DNA from: Bacteroidota bacterium
GTDB taxonomy: Bacteria > Bacteroidota > Bacteroidia > B-17B0 > Aurantibacillaceae
Reading direction: 5' to 3'
Length of the DNA stretch: 64,000 bases
NCBI GenBank assembly: GCA_016711805.1
Contig: JADJSH010000005.1
Span: forward strand, 1-64,000
Shown: in pieces, positions 18,901-25,735 of the stretch
How positions within the stretch are numbered: the stretch's first letter is position 1
How the letters are laid out: the number at the start of each line of letters is the position of its first letter
Made by a program: the position numbers and the translations under genes
The notes under the pieces: model-generated
The model's database searches: none
What the model was told of the DNA's origin: nothing
What the model saw: the letters and a program-made list of their open reading frames with translations, nothing else

Positions 18901-20087
18901 CCGTTAGGTAATTCCATATTATAATCACCATTTTCGCCAGCTTGAAACGTACCTGCAATTTGTCCGTCGGCCATATTTTTCACAGTAATTTTTGATTTAA
19001 TACTTTGCGAAGCTTCTTCTTTCACAACCGTACCTTTCATCACTGCAAAATTCATCGGACGACGTTCAGTATTTATTTTTAATACATCCAGTTTTCCAAA
19101 TGGGCTATATCTTCCTGTACTAAAGAAAGCAGTTTTTTCAAGAGAATCCGTTACAAATAAAATATCGTCATCTGGTGAGTTGATAGGAAACTCTAAATTC
19201 TCAGGCTTAGTCCAAGTTTGAGTTTCGGCATTGTATGTTGTTTTAAAAACATCATAACCTCCCATGCTGTTATGACCTTTAGAACTGAAGTAAAGTGTTT
19301 TGCCATTTGGATGAAGAAATGGATAGTCTTCGTCAAATTCTGTATTGATAGAAGATGGAAGCATAGTTGGTTTACTCCAACTACCATTTGGCAATTTATT
19401 GACATAAAAAATATCTCTACCATTTCCACCACCTTCACCGTAGCTCGAATAATATAGCCTTTCTCCGCTACGTGGTAAATAAACGACTGATTTATCTTTT
19501 TTCTTTTTATCGTAACCCGATTTGTACTCGTCGGGTTTTACCAATAATTTTCCTCCAATTTCTTTTACGTCGTAACCTTTAAAATAATCAGCTTCGTTTA
19601 ATTGTTTTTTTGTAATGACTACTAAGTCGGTTAAATTTGATAGTAAGCGTTTCCCGTTTTTACAAGCTTGTATTTCTCTATCTACTTGAAGTTTCTTGAT
19701 AGATGCTGCGCTTCCAATGGTTTTATATTCAGTGTATAGTTTAACTGCTTCATCAAATCTATAGTTAACGTGATAGGTTTTTGCTAAATAAAATTTTGCA
19801 TCTTTCGGTGCATCTGCTGGATTTTTAGTCGCAAGTTGTAAATAGGAATAAGGTTTCTTTTTATCCGGTTCTGTATATAACATACAAACACCTAGTTTGT
19901 AATTGTAGTCAGGATCTTTTGGATAGAGGGAAACGAGTTGAGCGAATAATTTATAGGCTAAATTATAATCTTCATCTTCAAAATATTTTTCTGCTTGTTT
20001 TTTAAGATCATCTTCATTTTTAACTTGGGAATAAGAATCTGAACAATAAAAAATTGCTAAAAAGATAAATAAATAGCTAATACGCAT
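12954..20087 (-). CDS. Giant envelope protein: TPR, PD40, Asn-rich linkers, duplicated module, three SPOR-like domains
   Basis: About 2377 residues from the ATG at 20087, which gives a clear signal peptide (MRISYLFIFLAIF...DSYSQ). Order, approximate residues: TPR repeats 25-130; PD40 beta-propeller motifs 200-330; carboxypeptidase-regulatory-like beta domain 340-405; coiled coil 520-770; Asn-rich linkers near 780-820, 915-1060, 1420-1550 and 1895-1960; two homologous Ala/Lys/Glu-rich modules (1065-1415 and 1555-1895); three SPOR-like domains opening FKVQIGAF, YTVQIGVY and FKVQIGAY (about 1980-2080, 2130-2215, 2290-2375). TPR plus PD40 proteins in Bacteroidota include OmpA-family and T9SS-associated envelope proteins, and SPOR domains commonly bind peptidoglycan. 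I infer a periplasmic, cell-wall-linked scaffold. A TTG at 20135 lies in the -7 box and is not the start. Confidence 0.8.
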   Translation of the reverse strand: MRISYLFIFLAIFYCSDSYSQVKNEDDLKKQAEKYFEDEDYNLAYKLFAQLVSLYPKDPDYNYKLGVCMLYTEPDKKKPYSYLQLATKNPADAPKDAKFYLAKTYHVNYRFDEAVKLYTEYKTIGSAASIKKLQVDREIQACKNGKRLLSNLTDLVVITKKQLNEADYFKGYDVKEIGGKLLVKPDEYKSGYDKKKKDKSVVYLPRSGERLYYSSYGEGGGNGRDIFYVNKLPNGSWSKPTMLPSSINTEFDEDYPFLHPNGKTLYFSSKGHNSMGGYDVFKTTYNAETQTWTKPENLEFPINSPDDDILFVTDSLEKTAFFSTGRYSPFGKLDVLKINTERRPMNFAVMKGTVVKEEASQSIKSKITVKNMADGQIAGTFQAGENGDYNMELPNGGKFIFTVETPGIPTQSDAVNIPVAYTLKPYKQVISYDKKILKIINYFDGSVADENYSMMIDLIEKKAKLEVNENEPYNNNLIKDANKNQTTGDDNKNLNAVGTNNPTVSGGNETEPKTNTNKNVTNEQLLSIAKMDAKEASDEATKLKQEAQDAFGLATQKTAESVAIEKEAETAIENANAITDVAKKNEELAKANQLKEDAKIASAVANTATNMAKKLEVDANTQQKEADLTNQYITQLETVIKNKNNKEALTKLESIQKELDDLSKQKNQSSELLTSLKAESELKQQELINSEKKNNGIVTEINALKSETENLEKDLANENDKSIKENISAQIRELNSEIDLKNKDLATNNQKIESLKNEVEGVNQELQIAAKILNEKTDGVAINNNTNGNENGNATSISNNNTSSNPNNSNSNIDNTNKNATALSYEGITSKYTSKINETPIDNSNKESIAKQNEILKTYNKDVNDLIALNKNELSKTTNTADKKNINDEIKKLEKLKIDNDKAIASNNSTINKLESNAIANNNSSTTTNSANINSANENNSANGNAITNENNNTGATNSNTIAANNKNNNGNENAIATNSNNASSNNSNEINSTSNNTTSVSANNINSSANNTTGNENNNAIANNNNAANENPNAINNNGNNTSNGNNNAISTNAPTSNETIKPINPSAGTDNSAFLNELNNLKNGLNANSSAANQIFNYNDYKENTSVTLKQAATQKFDAAKQSEIALNNTISKTETAIKNSSNGKPETLLNEAEALNNKAFEQRKESTTKSGAEKDALIRQATDNEKLSVEKKLEASVLAQKQNKATFENNSSNLAELQKVNGAKTSDAISQANMLVDEAALNFKQAQKLRTEADAYPSGAAKLGGLSNAEEKENEALAKQQKALDILSKANPTYQVKPLDTGSNPADAIANVNNEITKTTQLQVDAYLALSKANQNELKLQSDKLAKNPAFSKTDNKQAQDLKATSDKLNTEAKAFIGQSLTAKTPAEKANLLLQANEKEIAAIKALSEATELTKNNTGAIAANNTNAANTNTVNATNANRTNNPDATTTNTLAATNNNATNTNSITATNNNAANTNSLATTNNNATSTNSIAANNVSNTNENAVSSNSVASTNNNNSSSNTNSNGTNSVTPNNEAATNASTNPTNAQGNGAGAEALALKNNLNNPNESNLLTFNPYIDSEAKTLKDQAAEKINAALEQDKAIASSLDNVNQLASNNTSGGTLDQSAITSILSQADKMNEDALALRKSSATKTGAEKDKDINEAKTLEATALSKKVEASQKQQQLNKATFEANKQSLEELAQMAKGKNISELSSADMITNEANLFLNQAIKLREEANAYPSDGAKLGGYSNAEEKEFQALFKQQSLLDIYKKQFPTYVTKKPNIATENPEALTKLNETKNTLNTNNQAHVDGLTVLAQANDREYNTRLNAVPATLTAAQNNLKTKAQTAFTKKQDAFAKANQTSDLGAKKNLLIDANKYGIEALNNLNQITNPNAIATNSNSNVSNNNSAANNNSTNNGNTAGNNNNATNNNATTNSNRPNNTTNNTTGNNTTANTPVIKLKVEGLEVKPNNAYTADKPIPIDEKIPDGLVFKVQIGAFKAPLPNNTFKGLTPVIAQTTPSGYIRYMAGNFEQYGSANAVKNDLRNLGYSDAFVVAYYNGKRINLSEAADKAKAAGQTVEPTANTSAGITANSNVPRNTFTTPTANATNNATDSQPAEVTNELEKMNGLLYTVQIGVYSKQVTRGQLFNLKPIYTEKLPNGLYRYTAGIYNQKDRLLGDKRKVVDLGVKDAFVSAYYNAKRIPFAEGQKLQTENTNLKMETENPIIFGGASSPAINTNNTVDTPTNNTAVTTNATPTPTVAAFTNGVTSGPAPTAENGVKTDEAGISFKVQIGAYKNQVPNEVASKFLNIKTWPVQNVVINGLYIYTIGNFTAASFAKKLKDEAISVGINDAFITVYKDGKKLYGAEATQYLSR
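14395..15425 (-). repeat. Internal protein module, copy B
   Basis: Encodes the second copy of a roughly 340-residue helical module. Shared landmarks with copy A are KTGAEKD / KSGAEKD, LNKATFEANKQSLEEL / QNKATFENNSSNLAEL, ANAYPSDGAKLGGYSNAEEKE / DAYPSGAAKLGGLSNAEEKE and FPTYVTKK / NPTYQVKP. The copies have diverged, so the duplication is old. Confidence 0.75.
15840..16890 (-). repeat. Internal protein module, copy A
   Basis: First copy of the duplicated module in the giant envelope protein, lying between Asn-rich linkers 2 and 3. It opens near IFNYNDYKENTS and ends before the KNNTGAIAANN linker. Together with copy B it shows that the protein grew by internal duplication of a module plus its flexible linker. 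Confidence 0.75.
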
Positions 20088-20132
20088 TTTATTTATACGA
20101 AGGATATCACTAATATGATTCAGATTCAACGG

Positions 20133-20140
20133 CAAATTTA
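20133..20140 (-). promoter_or_regulatory. -7 promoter box of the giant envelope protein gene
   Basis: Minus-strand TAAATTTG matches TAnnTTTG. It lies 45 bases upstream of the ATG at 20087, which supports that start. Confidence 0.55.
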
Positions 20141-20259
20141 TCTAAAATAGCTAAAATATTTAGTATAAAGATGCTAGTTAACAAGAATTTACATAATATT
20201 TACGCAAATAATTAGTTTTTATTCAATTGCCAGTGTTTAAATGATAGCTGGAATTGCCC

Positions 20260-20294
20260 AAAAAAAAGCCCCGCTAAAATTAGCGAGGCTTTTA
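20260..20294 (-). terminator. Terminator after the T9SS cargo gene
   Basis: The stem pairs AGCC-CGCTAA with TTAGCG-GGCT with one internal C/A mismatch and runs, on the minus strand, into eight T residues. Confidence 0.8.
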
Positions 20295-20314
20295 AATTTA
20301 TTTAAGAAATAGGA

Positions 20315-22000
20315 TTATTTGCTTAAAACAACTTTTTTAGTAGTAATAGTACCATTAGAGTTTAATTTCACGAAGTATGCTCCGTTAGATAAACCTGATA
20401 AATCAACACTATTATTACCTTTTACTAATGAATTAGTGTAAACTTTTTCACCAATAACGTTAAATACCTCTACAGAAGAATTAACTTCAACTGCATTGAT
20501 GTTTAATAAACCAGATGTTGGGTTAGGGAAAATTGAGATTGCATCATTAGCAGAAATTGTTTTTACACCTACAGTACCACTAACTACTTTTTCAATCATA
20601 ATATCATCCATGAAAATAGTTAAAGCAGTAGTTGTATTAGCACCACCTTTAGCACGAATTGAGAAATAACGAGTGCCAGATGCAGTTGCAGTATAATCTA
20701 CTGAATCTTTAACCCAAGCAGCGCCAACTACTATTGGAGATGCAGTATACGTTTTAATTATAGTTGCAGTACCAGCAGTTGTTTGTGCTGTTCCAGTAGT
20801 AATTGCAGTTTGAGGATTAGTTCCACTAGTTGCTTTTTTCCAAAAAGAAATTCTATATGTTTCTCCATTTACAACATCAACACATGGAAATACATTGATA
20901 GATGTGTAAGTTGCAGTTGCTAAACCAGCAGGAATTCCCATTTCGTAAGATAATATTCCAGAATGAACATCAGCTGTTGAAAAATCAAAAGCTAAACCAG
21001 TACCAGACCAAAGTCTGTTAACACTAGCGTATTCATAAACAGATTCACATCCATTTGAATATGTTGCTGAAGTTAAAGGCACTGAGTTTGAATTTGAAAT
21101 ATCTAAATAAGCAGTATCATTATCTAAATCAATATCACCAACTACTGAAGCCCATGCTTTCATGCTGTAAGCGTCGTCTGCTGAAAAATTATATGTACCT
21201 ACACCAATAGTAATTGAATCTCCAGGTACTAATGGACCTGGGTAAGTACCTGCTGTTCCAGCAACTCCGTTAATACTATAGTTTAATGGAATATTACTTT
21301 CTGTAGCAGTACCTTGGTTAATATAACGAGCAACTACTGTAGATGTTGTCATACCACAATTGTTAAGTGCCGCAAATCCACCACCATTTGGTTGTACTAA
21401 TTTAGCAAACATGTTAGAAAATGGAGCATCATAAATATTTACGGTTCCATTTAAATCGGCAGGAGCTGGATTGCCGGCTAAAGTGTAAGTATCTCCAGAT
21501 GCTAAAAACGTAGCCGCTTGAGTTCCTGTAACACCAGGTGCTACTGTTACGTTTACTGTGAAAGTTACACCCGCAGCAGTAGTTGTTATTCCTCCCCAAC
21601 CATCATCATTGTTTACACCCCAAGAAATCGATTGCCCAGAAACTGGATTTAATGCTTCAGCACCGCCACCTATATTAGATGAAGGAAACGTTGTATTTGG
21701 AGAGCTATTTGGTGTAATTCCTGTAGGGAAAGTTAATGTAAACATGTCAATCCACTCAATTGTATTGCCTGTTTGAGTAAATTTAAACACTAAGTTCATT
21801 GTAGTTGCTGCTGTATACTGTGTATTACAGATTAAACTTCCATTTACTTGTTGAACAGAAATTGGTGCACCCTCTTTTGCGTTAGCAGAAGTAGTAGGGA
21901 ATTTTTTTGGTGTAGATGCTGTTTTAATACGAATCGCATCTTGAGCATTTGCTGTAAAAGCAAACATAGCCGTTAAGCCTAATAAGTAAATTTTTTTCAT
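20315..22000 (-). CDS. Secreted T9SS cargo protein with type A sorting domain
   Basis: A 561-residue extracellular protein with a signal peptide (MKKIYLLGLTAMFAFTANAQ) and a C-terminal type A sorting domain: ISIFPNPTSGLLNI, SVEVFNVIGEKVY, LSNGAYFVKL, KKVVLSK. The middle is Thr/Gly/Asn-rich and beta-predicted. The part before the sorting domain (about 300-470), with YRISFWKKA and FMDDIMIEK, looks like a carbohydrate-binding or jelly-roll module. There is no recognisable catalytic motif. It is expected to be exported by Sec and then by the type IX system and attached or released at the cell surface. It is a single gene with its own terminator. Confidence 0.85.
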   Translation of the reverse strand: MKKIYLLGLTAMFAFTANAQDAIRIKTASTPKKFPTTSANAKEGAPISVQQVNGSLICNTQYTAATTMNLVFKFTQTGNTIEWIDMFTLTFPTGITPNSSPNTTFPSSNIGGGAEALNPVSGQSISWGVNNDDGWGGITTTAAGVTFTVNVTVAPGVTGTQAATFLASGDTYTLAGNPAPADLNGTVNIYDAPFSNMFAKLVQPNGGGFAALNNCGMTTSTVVARYINQGTATESNIPLNYSINGVAGTAGTYPGPLVPGDSITIGVGTYNFSADDAYSMKAWASVVGDIDLDNDTAYLDISNSNSVPLTSATYSNGCESVYEYASVNRLWSGTGLAFDFSTADVHSGILSYEMGIPAGLATATYTSINVFPCVDVVNGETYRISFWKKATSGTNPQTAITTGTAQTTAGTATIIKTYTASPIVVGAAWVKDSVDYTATASGTRYFSIRAKGGANTTTALTIFMDDIMIEKVVSGTVGVKTISANDAISIFPNPTSGLLNINAVEVNSSVEVFNVIGEKVYTNSLVKGNNSVDLSGLSNGAYFVKLNSNGTITTKKVVLSK

Positions 22001-22112
22001 TTGAGTTTAAGTTTTTTTATGTTTAGGTAAAAATACAGAAATATATTTAAAAAACCATCTTTGTAGTATAAAAAAATAACTGATTGATTTTTAGAAATTT
22101 ATGATTTAAAAT

Positions 22113-23543
22113 TCAAAGTTTTTTTGTAAAAAAAACTCTGTAAACTGCAAAATCATTCCAGCCACTATTACCATAATTTTTTGTAATCATTAAATCCCAT
22201 AAGGGTATTTTCTTAATTGGATTAATTTCAACAATTCGGTTAATAGATCCTTCGTTTATTAATAGGTTTTTATTAGGTAAAACTACATGATTTCCCATTT
22301 TCGATGATTTCCCGTCAGTATATTTATCGTAGTCAAATTGAAAAGCCCATTTTTGTAGTATTTGTTGATTTTTATCACTGTTTGGTAACTTTAAATATAC
22401 TAAGGAACTGATTTTCTTATTTTTAATATCATTATTATTTAAAACGCTAATTGTTTCTTTATCAATATATTTTGCATCGTGTGGAAACATAAATAAGTCT
22501 GTTTCATAAACCAAAGTATCTATTTTGTTTAACTTTTTCCCAAAAGATTTTAAAATTTTACCTGATTTTTTCTCTATTTCCATAATTCTACTAAGATCTC
22601 TAAAACTCAATAATATCTTTTGGCCATCTGGCGAAAGACTTAATGAGTTACAATGAGTATTATATATGCTATTTGTTTCGGGATTAACCAATAAATCCAA
22701 TTTGAAATTATCCAATAGTCTCCAGCTCCAAACAACTTCTTTATTTTTATTATATTCGATAACAGTTGTAAATTCCACCCTTCTATCTGTTGTATCTTTA
22801 GTATCCGTTCGTTCTAATTCAATGTATTGATTTCCTAAAACTATATAATTTCCATTTTGTAGTTTTTCAAAACTATGATGGTAATTTTCTTTTTTTTCTT
22901 CTGATATTTTTCCTGTATTAGGTGCCTGCCAAATTATGGTTAAGTCTTTATTGATATGGTAAGCTTCTCCTTCGCTGATAAAACTAATAGTTCCATCTGA
23001 GTACACTCTAAAATCCCTAACTTGTTTGTTTTCTTTAAAATCTTCAATAATTGGAGCCAAAAACCAAACTACTTCTAGGTTTCTGTTAATGGCGCAATGC
23101 ATCTGGTCCAACCAAATAATACCATCTTCAATACTTGTGTTACTAGAGTAATGTTGTTTAAATTTATACATTGATGTATCTGCATAGGGGCATTCATACA
23201 AGGAGAAATAATGAATATTACTTTTTATAACTTCTTTATTTTTTAAAATGGTTTCGACATACCATTTATATTTTTTTCCGAAGATTAACCCTTCAATTTT
23301 TGTAGAAGCTGTTTTAGAAGTTTGTGTTTTAATTAATAAATTGGAAAAATCTTCTTTATTTTCAGATGAATCGTAAGCTAGGTAGAGTTTGTAAACGTCA
23401 ATGTTTTTGCTTGCGGGATATTCAAAATAAATTTGATTATAATTTAGTTTTGCTCCATCTTTGGGTAAATATTGCCCATGTATTTGCAGTATAAAACTGA
23501 CCATGAAAAAAAACAGTATATATTTATTTTTAAGTTTTTCCAT
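22113..23543 (-). CDS. Arylsulfotransferase (ASST)-like beta-propeller protein
   Basis: From the ATG at 23543 the protein has 476 residues with a signal peptide (MEKLKNKYILFFFMVSF, cut near HGQ). An N-terminal beta domain (25-115) precedes a propeller with repeated DGT/NGN motifs. The layout H223 (NYHHSFE), H297 (NTHCNSL), R315/R319 (SFRDLSR) and H355 (FPHDAKY) resembles the histidine/arginine active site of arylsulfate sulfotransferases, which move sulfate between phenols in the periplasm. The family call is by motif pattern only. The 5' end overlaps the divergent cytochrome gene by 41 bases. A longer frame upstream of the ATG exists but would run through the cytochrome coding region. Confidence 0.62.
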   Translation of the reverse strand: MEKLKNKYILFFFMVSFILQIHGQYLPKDGAKLNYNQIYFEYPASKNIDVYKLYLAYDSSENKEDFSNLLIKTQTSKTASTKIEGLIFGKKYKWYVETILKNKEVIKSNIHYFSLYECPYADTSMYKFKQHYSSNTSIEDGIIWLDQMHCAINRNLEVVWFLAPIIEDFKENKQVRDFRVYSDGTISFISEGEAYHINKDLTIIWQAPNTGKISEEKKENYHHSFEKLQNGNYIVLGNQYIELERTDTKDTTDRRVEFTTVIEYNKNKEVVWSWRLLDNFKLDLLVNPETNSIYNTHCNSLSLSPDGQKILLSFRDLSRIMEIEKKSGKILKSFGKKLNKIDTLVYETDLFMFPHDAKYIDKETISVLNNNDIKNKKISSLVYLKLPNSDKNQQILQKWAFQFDYDKYTDGKSSKMGNHVVLPNKNLLINEGSINRIVEINPIKKIPLWDLMITKNYGNSGWNDFAVYRVFFTKKL

Positions 23544-24534
23544 TTTATGTATTGTAATTAATGCCTGTACTAGTAACGATGATATAGAACACAAAGAAAC
23601 TACGGAACTAGCGAATAAACAAACAAAAAGTGATTCAGTAAGCAACGAAGATTTATGGGCTCCTCCAGATACTAGCACTATTCCTCATGATGAGTTTGGA
23701 GAGATGGTAAGATACGGAAGAGAATTAATTGTAAATACCGCTTATTACATTGGACCAGAAGGAAAGGCTGGTAAATTTTTAGGCAATAAAATGAATTGCA
23801 CTAATTGTCATTTAGATGCGGGCACAAAACCTTATGCTTTTAATTTTTATAGCACACATGCACGTTATCCCCAGTATCGCGCACGTGAAAATAAAATATT
23901 ATCACTAGCAGATAGAGTTAATAATTGTATTGAACGACCGCATAATGGAAAGCATATGCCGCTAAATAATAAAGAAATGATTGCCATTATTAGTTATATG
24001 AAATGGTTAGGAGAAAATGTTCCGGTAAACGCTCACGTAAACGGTGATGGGCCAATAAAAGTTGATTTTCCGTCAAGAGCTGCAGATCCATTTAAGGGCG
24101 AAGAGGTTTATAAAAGAGAGTGCTTAAGTTGCCATGGAGCAAATGGCGAAGGTAAAATGAGAGCCGATAATGTGTGCTATGAATATCCACCGTTGTGGGG
24201 AGAAAAAAGCTATCAATCGGGTAGTAGTGTGCATCGTTTAATTAAAATGGCGCCCTTTGTTTATGCCAATATGCCTAATAAAATTGCTACGTATCAAAAT
24301 CCAAAATTAACTATCGATGAAGCTTATGATGTGGTTGCCTTCATTAACAATGATACTATTCATAAACGCCCGCAGCCTATTACTAAAACTGATTATGCAA
24401 GTCTGCCTAATAAACCAATTGACTATGATAAAGGTCCTTATTTAGATCCTTTTTCTGAAACTCAGCATAAATACGGTCCGTACAAAGAGATTGTCGATTA
24501 TTATAAAAAGATAGGAAAAAAGGCTAATTATTAG
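23503..24534 (+). CDS. Dihaem cytochrome c lipoprotein, TsdA-like (thiosulfate dehydrogenase family)
   Basis: From the ATG at 23503 the protein has 343 residues with a lipoprotein signal ending INAC (C22). Two haem sites are present: C99-T-N-C-H103 and C207-L-S-C-H211. C142 in NNCIERPHNGK lies 39 residues after H103, the spacing of the cysteine that ligates haem 1 in Allochromatium TsdA, and RYPQYRARENKILSLADRVN is the matching family stretch. M257 (YANMP) is a candidate ligand for haem 2. TsdA enzymes interconvert thiosulfate and tetrathionate. The family is well supported; the activity is inferred. The upstream in-frame codons before 23503 do not form a signal peptide. Confidence 0.75.
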   Translation: MKKNSIYLFLSFSILCIVINACTSNDDIEHKETTELANKQTKSDSVSNEDLWAPPDTSTIPHDEFGEMVRYGRELIVNTAYYIGPEGKAGKFLGNKMNCTNCHLDAGTKPYAFNFYSTHARYPQYRARENKILSLADRVNNCIERPHNGKHMPLNNKEMIAIISYMKWLGENVPVNAHVNGDGPIKVDFPSRAADPFKGEEVYKRECLSCHGANGEGKMRADNVCYEYPPLWGEKSYQSGSSVHRLIKMAPFVYANMPNKIATYQNPKLTIDEAYDVVAFINNDTIHKRPQPITKTDYASLPNKPIDYDKGPYLDPFSETQHKYGPYKEIVDYYKKIGKKANY

Positions 24535-24575
24535 ATTATTTAAACATCTGATAACAAGATAAATTTTAATAATTG

Positions 24576-24583
24576 TAACTTTG
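24576..24583 (+). promoter_or_regulatory. -7 promoter box of mqnE
   Basis: TAACTTTG matches TAnnTTTG and ends only four bases before the mqnE ATG, so the transcript may begin at or next to the start codon. Confidence 0.6.
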
Positions 24584-24587
24584 CTCC

Positions 24588-25730
24588 ATGATTTTAGAAA
24601 GCCCCCAAGAGTTAATTTTACAATCTACTCAATTAAGCAATGAATTAAAAAACATTGCTAAAAAAGTATTTAATGGCGAACGTATTTCTTTTAATGAAGG
24701 CGTTTATTTATTTGAGCACGCTGAGCTTTCTTATTTAGGAGTTTTAGCAAATTATGTAAGAGAAAAAAAGAATAAAAATTTCGTTTTCTTTAATCGTAAT
24801 TTTCATGTTGAACCAACAAATATTTGCGTTTATACTTGTTCCTTTTGTGCTTACTCACGTTTAATAAAACAACGTGAAGAAGGTTGGGAATTATCTATCG
24901 ATCAAATGATGGATTTAATTAAAAAATATGATGGGCAACATGTTACAGAAGTTCATATTACTGGTGGAGTTATTCCAAAGCAAGATTTAGCATTTTATAC
25001 AACTTTGTTTAAAACTATTAAAGCTCACCGACCAGATTTACATGTGAAGGCATTAACACCAGTAGAGTGTCATTACATTTTTAAAAAAGCAAAAGTAACT
25101 TACGAAGAAGGTATGAGGCTTTTGAAAGAATCGGGATTAGATTCGATGCCAGGTGGAGGAGCGGAAATTTTTGATAAAGAAATTAGAGACAAAATTGCTG
25201 GAGGAAAATGTAGCGCCGAAGAATGGTTAAGCATACATGAAATATGGCATGGTTTGGGAATGCAATCAAATGCAACAATGTTGTACGGACACGTTGAAAC
25301 CTTTGCACATCGCGTAGATCATTTAGAAAGATTACGTCAGCTACAAGATAAAACAAAAGGTTTTAATGCCTTTATTCCATTAAAGTTTAGAAATGGCAAC
25401 AACGATATGTCAGATGTGCCGGAAGTAAGTGTAATTGAAGATTTAAGAAACTATGCTATTAGCAGAATTTATTTAGATAATTTTGATCATATCAAAGCTT
25501 ATTGGGCAATGATTGGCAGAAGTACCGCACAATTATCTTTAAATTTTGGAGTGGACGATATGGATGGAACCATTGATGATACCACTAAAATTTATAGCAT
25601 GGCTGGTGCTGAAGAACAAAACCCTAAATTAACTACGCAAGAGTTGGTGGATATTATTACGCAAGTAAAACGTACCCCTGTTGAGCGTGATACGTTATAC
25701 AATATTGTTAAAGATTATTCTATTAATTAA
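24588..25730 (+). CDS. mqnE: Aminofutalosine synthase (radical SAM), menaquinone biosynthesis
   Basis: Radical SAM enzyme of the futalosine menaquinone pathway. It joins a carboxyvinyl-oxybenzoate to S-adenosylmethionine to give aminofutalosine. The [4Fe-4S] motif is C80-VYT-C84-SF-C87, followed by ITGG (SAM binding) and GGGAEIF; the C-terminal part shows LNFGVDDMDGT typical of MqnE/MqnC. At 380 residues it fits MqnE better than MqnC (about 350-360). CofH of coenzyme F420 synthesis is the nearest alternative and unlikely in this phylum. A GT2 gene follows five bases later and is probably co-transcribed. Confidence 0.85.
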   Translation: MILESPQELILQSTQLSNELKNIAKKVFNGERISFNEGVYLFEHAELSYLGVLANYVREKKNKNFVFFNRNFHVEPTNICVYTCSFCAYSRLIKQREEGWELSIDQMMDLIKKYDGQHVTEVHITGGVIPKQDLAFYTTLFKTIKAHRPDLHVKALTPVECHYIFKKAKVTYEEGMRLLKESGLDSMPGGGAEIFDKEIRDKIAGGKCSAEEWLSIHEIWHGLGMQSNATMLYGHVETFAHRVDHLERLRQLQDKTKGFNAFIPLKFRNGNNDMSDVPEVSVIEDLRNYAISRIYLDNFDHIKAYWAMIGRSTAQLSLNFGVDDMDGTIDDTTKIYSMAGAEEQNPKLTTQELVDIITQVKRTPVERDTLYNIVKDYSIN

Positions 25731-25735
25731 TCTTG

